From Sulfurovum sp. (GTDB lineage: Bacteria > Campylobacterota > Campylobacteria > Campylobacterales > Sulfurovaceae): a DNA stretch of 64,000 bases. The position numbers and the translations under genes are program-made. Of this stretch, positions 62,361 through 64,000 are shown piece after piece. Position 1 is the stretch's first letter. The number at the start of each line of letters is the position of its first letter. The DNA is taken from positions 112,363-176,362 of the forward strand of contig JALXCZ010000008.1 in NCBI GenBank assembly GCA_026990595.1, read 5' to 3'. Under the pieces are notes generated by a model. That model was not told the origin of the DNA. It was given only the letters and a program-made list of their open reading frames with translations, and searched no databases.

Positions 62361-63308
62361 TTACGGAATTGGAACTGCCGCAAGAATTTTTCCAATAATA
62401 TAGTCTTGCGTAATATCCTCAGCCTGTGCTTCATAACTTAAAATAATTCTATGACGCAATATCTCTTTGGCAATATACGCTATCTCTATAGGCGAGACAT
62501 AATCCTGTCCTTTAAGGTAAGCGATCGCCCTGCTTGCTTTGTACATATCAATACTTGCTCTTGGACTCGCACCAAACTCTATGTAGGCTTCCAGTTCTTC
62601 AAGACCATAGGCTTTAGGATCACGTGTAGCAGCAACAAGCTCAATGATATACGCTTCTATCTCTTCATCCATGTGTACCTGCATTGCTTCTTCTCTGATC
62701 TTCTCAAGATCTTCTTTGGTAGCGACCTGCTGTATGCTGCCAAAGCTGTTGTTGGCTACACGTCTTGCGATCTCAAGCTCTTCTTCTTTTGTGTTGTAGC
62801 CCACCACCACTTTCATCATAAACCGGTCGAGCTGTGCTTCAGGGAGTTCATAGGCACCCTCCTGTTCTACAGGGTTCTGTGTTGCCATAACAAGAAAAGG
62901 AAGATCGATCTTAAAAGTTTCATCACCGATGGTCACCTGACGCTCCTGCATCACTTCAAGCAGTGCAGACTGTACCTTTGCCGGAGCACGGTTGATCTCA
63001 TCTGCAAGTAGCAGGTTGGTAAATACCGGTCCCTGTTTGATCTTAAAACTGTTATTGGAAGGGTCATAGATCTCTGTTCCTATGATGTCTGAGGGCAGTA
63101 GATCAGGGGTGAACTGTACACGTTTGAAATTCAGCCCCAGTGTCTTTGACAGTGCATTTACCGCAGTGGTCTTTGCAAGTCCGGGTACACCTTCAAGTAA
63201 AATGTGTCCACGACAAAGAAGTCCTGCCAGCAGTCCTTCTACCATCTTGTCTTGACCGACAAGTACCTTTGAAATTTCCGTTTTGATATTTTGAATAATT
63301 TGACTCAA
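62361..63308 (-). CDS. MoxR-family AAA+ ATPase
   Basis: 315 residues. Walker A is GVPGLAKT (residues 40-47), Walker B LLLADEINRAP, and sensor 1 MATQNPVEQEGAYELPEAQLDRF with the arginine finger, all typical of MoxR. These ATPases act as chaperones for maturation of protein complexes or metal sites. It is the first gene of the operon moxR, DUF58, DUF4381-like, batA, batB, TPR, batD. The start is a TTG with AGGAG 6 nt upstream. Confidence 0.93.
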   Translation of the reverse strand: MSQIIQNIKTEISKVLVGQDKMVEGLLAGLLCRGHILLEGVPGLAKTTAVNALSKTLGLNFKRVQFTPDLLPSDIIGTEIYDPSNNSFKIKQGPVFTNLLLADEINRAPAKVQSALLEVMQERQVTIGDETFKIDLPFLVMATQNPVEQEGAYELPEAQLDRFMMKVVVGYNTKEEELEIARRVANNSFGSIQQVATKEDLEKIREEAMQVHMDEEIEAYIIELVAATRDPKAYGLEELEAYIEFGASPRASIDMYKASRAIAYLKGQDYVSPIEIAYIAKEILRHRIILSYEAQAEDITQDYIIGKILAAVPIP

Positions 63309-63377
63309 GTTTTTCTCCTGAATGATTGATTAGGAAAAGTATACTTGAGTGAGGTTAATTGAAGTTTAATGACAAAA

Positions 63378-63397
63378 AATAATCAACCTTGATTATT
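63378..63397 (-). terminator. Intrinsic terminator after the lipoprotein gene
   Basis: Arms AATAATC / GATTATT around a 6-nt loop, followed on minus by TTTTTTGTC. A second hairpin with stem TTCAAGT / ACTTGAA (63401-63428), containing CCCA/TGGG, lies between it and the lipoprotein stop. Together they probably end that transcript before moxR. Confidence 0.55.
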
Positions 63398-63441
63398 ATA
63401 TTCAAGTCCCCATAGTGGGATACTTGAATTTTACCATACGC

Positions 63442-63963
63442 CTATTCTTGGTAAGCTGCTTTACCTTTGGAGACACAAACTGTTTTTGTACCATTATCTT
63501 TATGGACTACCTTTACTTCCGTATTATCCTCCAAAGCAATGACCTTGTCTCCTTTTTTTAGTGTTATTGAACCGTTACTGCATGATGCGATTTCTTTTTC
63601 CTTTACTACTTCAAATGCTGTCACTACCAATGCTGCTGAAGGATTGCCTGCTGCATCTATTACTGTGATCGTACAGTCATTATATGTTCCGTATGCAAGT
63701 GTATTAAAAGTGATTGTATTGTCCCCTGCCACTGCAATGGTCGTTACTGAATCACATGAACCTCCATAGGTGATCGTTCCGACTTCATCTGATGAGAAGG
63801 TGTAATTAGGTGTATTATCACTTGTCGGTGTCGGCACTGCTATTACTTCTGCTAAAGTTGGTGCCGTCACATCATCTGTCGGTGCATTTCCTCCACCACA
63901 GGCACTCAGAAAAAATGCACTTACGGTACCAAGTATGATCATATTTAGTTTTACTGCTCTCAT
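63442..63963 (-). CDS. Small lipoprotein with Ig-like domain
   Basis: 173 residues. A signal peptide ends in the lipobox FFLSACGGG (Cys at about residue 22), followed by a Thr/Ser-rich beta domain (about 30-120) of Ig-like character (PTPTSDNTPNYTFSSDEVG, GTITYGGSCDS, VIDAAGNPSAAL). The C-terminal 50 residues are charged. AGGAGG lies 7 nt before the ATG. It is probably an outer-membrane or surface lipoprotein; its function is unknown. The few bases beyond its start hold only its ribosome site and AT-rich sequence. Confidence 0.75.
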   Translation of the reverse strand: MRAVKLNMIILGTVSAFFLSACGGGNAPTDDVTAPTLAEVIAVPTPTSDNTPNYTFSSDEVGTITYGGSCDSVTTIAVAGDNTITFNTLAYGTYNDCTITVIDAAGNPSAALVVTAFEVVKEKEIASCSNGSITLKKGDKVIALEDNTEVKVVHKDNGTKTVCVSKGKAAYQE

Positions 63964-64000
63964 TATTTGCCTCCTATGATGAAATACTCATTCATCTTTA

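Overview
The window is chromosomal DNA from a low-GC Campylobacterota (Epsilonproteobacteria), most likely a Sulfurovum-like sulfur-oxidising bacterium. The best marker is the gene at 43634-44308. It encodes an orphan OmpR-type regulator that lacks the phospho-accepting Asp and whose C-terminal half closely resembles the epsilonproteobacterial regulator HsrA (HP1043/Cj0355). The housekeeping genes and AT-rich spacers fit this placement. The genus is an inference.

Layout. 1-11.6 kb: the 3' end of a Wzz-like gene, then ten tightly packed minus-strand genes for lipid A/core/O-antigen assembly (LpxL-like acyltransferase, two ELM1-family proteins, four GT4 glycosyltransferases, a phosphoethanolamine-transferase-like enzyme, a polysaccharide deacetylase and an O-antigen ligase). 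11.7-18.7 kb, plus strand: hisH, hisA, prmA, ftsH, pssA and leuA, the last preceded by a short leucine-rich leader peptide. 18.8-23.3 kb: serS, a lipoprotein/outer-membrane protein pair and a tRNA(CAT). 23.4-25.4 kb: groES-groEL. 25.4-42.5 kb: mostly minus strand, with two GGDEF-EAL proteins, xseA, ubiE/menG, ribD, rimP-rbfA-infB-ylxR, thrB, tsaB-like, lpxC, an M23 peptidase, a DHH phosphoesterase, nadC and nadA. 42.6-49.5 kb: plsY, folB, hsrA, a ferredoxin and ppx on plus, bamA on minus, tyrA on plus. 49.6-51.5 kb: a DUF389 membrane protein. 51.5-56.7 kb: an accessory island with two secreted proteins carrying PPC modules and a Crp-like regulator. 56.7-63.3 kb: a complete MoxR-DUF58-Bat operon. 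63.4-64 kb: a small lipoprotein.

The most interesting signals are small palindromic repeats rather than whole genes. Three intergenic elements share the ends GTAGGGTGTTGT and ACAACACCCTAC, and two of them supply the stop codon of the adjacent gene. Related GTAGG-headed palindromes lie in frame inside hisH and ribD. A different structured element sits between two diverged copies of the prmA 3' end. The accessory island is bounded on one side by batD and on the other by a frameshifted remnant that resembles the batD C-terminus. Its three PPC modules are nearly identical. I found no CRISPR array, transposase or rRNA gene.
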